Assembly: GCA_965153455.1 (NCBI GenBank)
Contig: OZ234495.1
Span: 1,240,001-1,304,000, forward strand
DNA from: Sphagnum compactum
Lineage: Eukaryota; Bryophyta; Sphagnopsida; Sphagnales
Length of the DNA stretch: 64,000 nucleotides
Reading direction: 5' to 3'
Position numbers and translations under genes: made by a program. Shown here one piece after another: positions 62,234 to 64,000 of this stretch; the stretch's first letter is position 1; the number at the start of each line of letters is the position of its first letter. A model generated the notes under the pieces. It was not told the DNA's origin, did not search any database, and worked only from the letters and a program-made list of their open reading frames with translations.

Positions 62234-62475
62234 CTATGTATAGCAAATTGGAACAATAGGGTATAGAGGGGTTGGTGCACCTCAACAAAAAAAATCTATG
62301 TTATAAAAAACCCAAATAAAAAAACCATGTATAGCAAATCGGAACAACAAAAGGATAATAGAGGGGTCGGTGCACCTCAACATAAATCTATGTTGTAAAA
62401 TCCCAAATAAAAAACCAGGTATAGTGAATCCGAACAATAGGGTGGGTATAGAGGGGTTGGTGCCCCTTGGGGGTG
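62234..62475. repeat. ~91-bp tandem repeat, two and a half copies
   Basis: Copies start near 62234, 62326 and 62416. Shared landmarks are ATGTATAGCAAAT(T/C)GGAACAA, TATAGAGGGGTTGGTGCACC and AATCTATGTT(A/G)TAAAA. The minus-strand Phe-rich frames over it are repeat products. Confidence 0.88.
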
Positions 62476-62556
62476 GGTCTACATGTAAAAAAGGTGGGAA
62501 GAAGGAGGAGGTGATCAAACACTTTTGTAGTTCCTCTTGATCCTTCCAACACAACA

Positions 62557-62690
62557 CATTGAGCATGGTCACAACTCATCACGGATTAGTGCTCAAAACA
62601 ATGCATTGAGCATGGTCACAACTCATCACGGATTAGTGCTCAAAACAATGCTTTGAGCATGATCGTAAGTTGTAACGCATGAATGGGTTG
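62557..62690. repeat. 47-bp tandem repeat, about two and a half copies
   Basis: Copies start at 62557, 62604 and 62651. The unit is CATTGAGCATGGTCACAACT then CATCACGGATTAGTGCTCAAAACAATG. The first two are almost identical. Confidence 0.92.
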
Positions 62691-64000
62691 CTTGACAATT
62701 TGCATGTCATTTGCATGCAAACATGGAAGTGCTAGTCATTCACTAAGGCAATTCTTAAACAACTTTTAAATCCGTGTTCAAGGCATTGGTTTGAACAATA
62801 TCATCGGTCATAAAATCTTGAGTTTTTTTTTAGGTTTTGAGTTTTTTTTGTCATTGGAAATGCAATAATAATCAGAAACCAATTTTTTTTATAGTGAAAT
62901 TGGGTTTCTCACACAAGTATATTATACTTTGTAAAATTAAGTTACAATAAGTGCTCAATGGTGCCATAGGCACACTAGGCATATACGAACCTATGAGTAT
63001 AGCCCTACTCATCAAGGCTTTACAATTGTACCAAGAAAGCACCCCTAATTTCCATAATTTTTTAAAAAAAAATCTTACTAAATATTTAGTGATGAAAATA
63101 CTCAAAATTCAATAGGTCCCGCAATGCAAGTCTAAACATTACAAGATCACTTTCGAGCACACCTACTCATCGAGGGCTTTCTAGTGGGACCAATAACATA
63201 GGCAAGAGTCCCCTAGTTTGGGAGATCTCAACATAACATGACAAAACAAACAAACAAACAACCTTCCTTCATATAAGTAGGATGTTTTCTAAGAACATGT
63301 TAATAGGTAGAAACTTTGTTTCCATTGCGTTTAATCGCCTTTGAGTTTGGAAATGTGAAAAGACCATGGCAATATCACTTAGACGTTTCAAAATGAACTA
63401 CCTGTGGACTTGACTAAAATAAATCAACCTTTTACAAATTATAAGTTTTTCAGTGGAAATTTGTGATGTCCTTACCTATCATTTATAGTTCTTACTTTTC
63501 ATTGAAGAATTTGCCTTTTTCTTTTATTACACAATTCATCATTTATTTTGAGTGAATTTACATTTTTTTAATTTAAAGTTCATTATGTTCTTACATAATG
63601 TATTAGATTATGACACTACATAGGGAAGGCAAACATAACATTCTGAAGAGACTTTACAATAAAATATAAAGCATAAGAAGGCAAGTTCTATAGTTGAAAA
63701 TTATTTGAGATTCTAAAAATAAATAAATTGAAAGTCACGTGGAAAAATTGAGACTCATTTTGCAATTGACCTTGACATGGTCACATGTTGCCACACATTG
63801 CATAACATGTTATTTGGATGAAACAATATGCAACAACTTGTGGCATGCAAACCTTGAAATTTAATGTGAACATGAAATAAGCATCATGTTGTGAATGAAA
63901 CTTAAATATGTTTGCTTAAAACATCTTCTCAATAGAAATTGATTGGAAATGTAGTCCAAGTTAAAATTATAATGCAAAATAAATTGTAGAGTCTTAATTA
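62691..64000. other. AT-rich spacer, no gene seen
   Basis: AT-rich with (CAAA)n at about 63243-63262. No conserved reading frame or RNA gene is seen. Confidence 0.55.

Overview
This window is nuclear DNA of a land plant. The recognisable genes are plant-type: a plastid aspartate carbamoyltransferase with a transit-like leader and four introns, an ACT-domain-repeat protein of the ACR9/ACR10 type with five introns, and a nuclear copy of a mitochondrial-type group II intron maturase. Large AT-rich spacers, many microsatellites, decayed retroelements and telomere-like CCCTAAA tracts suggest a big, repeat-rich genome. A fern or other seed-free plant is plausible, but the sequence alone does not prove it.

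Layout. 1-4.6 kb: a weak coding-like stretch, UTR-like sequence and three short hairpin repeats. 4.64-6.53 kb (minus): the maturase gene. 8.29-10.47 kb (minus): the ATCase gene, five exons. 10.75-26.5 kb: AT-rich spacer with seven tandem arrays, a TTAGG-type array, a 210-bp near-perfect hairpin, and a gag/ORF1-like ghost near 20-22 kb. 26.6-29.8 kb (plus): the ACR gene, six exons. 31.23-31.33 kb (minus): one exon of the RNA polymerase subunit RPB10/RPABC5 embedded in repeats. 31.3-51 kb: AT-rich repeats, including a dispersed repeat present twice and a 3.6-kb decayed plus-strand coding region that I could not assign. 51.0-55.7 kb (minus): a nearly full-length but mutated L1-type LINE (ORF1, endonuclease, reverse transcriptase, Cys/His tail). 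55.8-56.2 kb (minus): a small lysine-rich gene fragment. 58.3-61 kb (plus): three ~120-bp promoter-type repeats, a GA-rich leader with at least one intron, and a 209-residue plant protein of unknown function. 61-64 kb: spacer with two more tandem arrays.

The genes do not form a pathway. ATCase starts pyrimidine synthesis in the plastid. The maturase is probably imported into mitochondria for intron splicing. The ACR protein is a likely amino-acid sensor. The points most worth following are the maturase with altered catalytic residues and an ambiguous start, the ATCase intron that appears to use a GC donor, the isolated RPB10 exon, the long hairpin at 22.4 kb, the repeated promoter module at 58.3 kb, and the unassigned ghost coding region at 33.7-37.3 kb.
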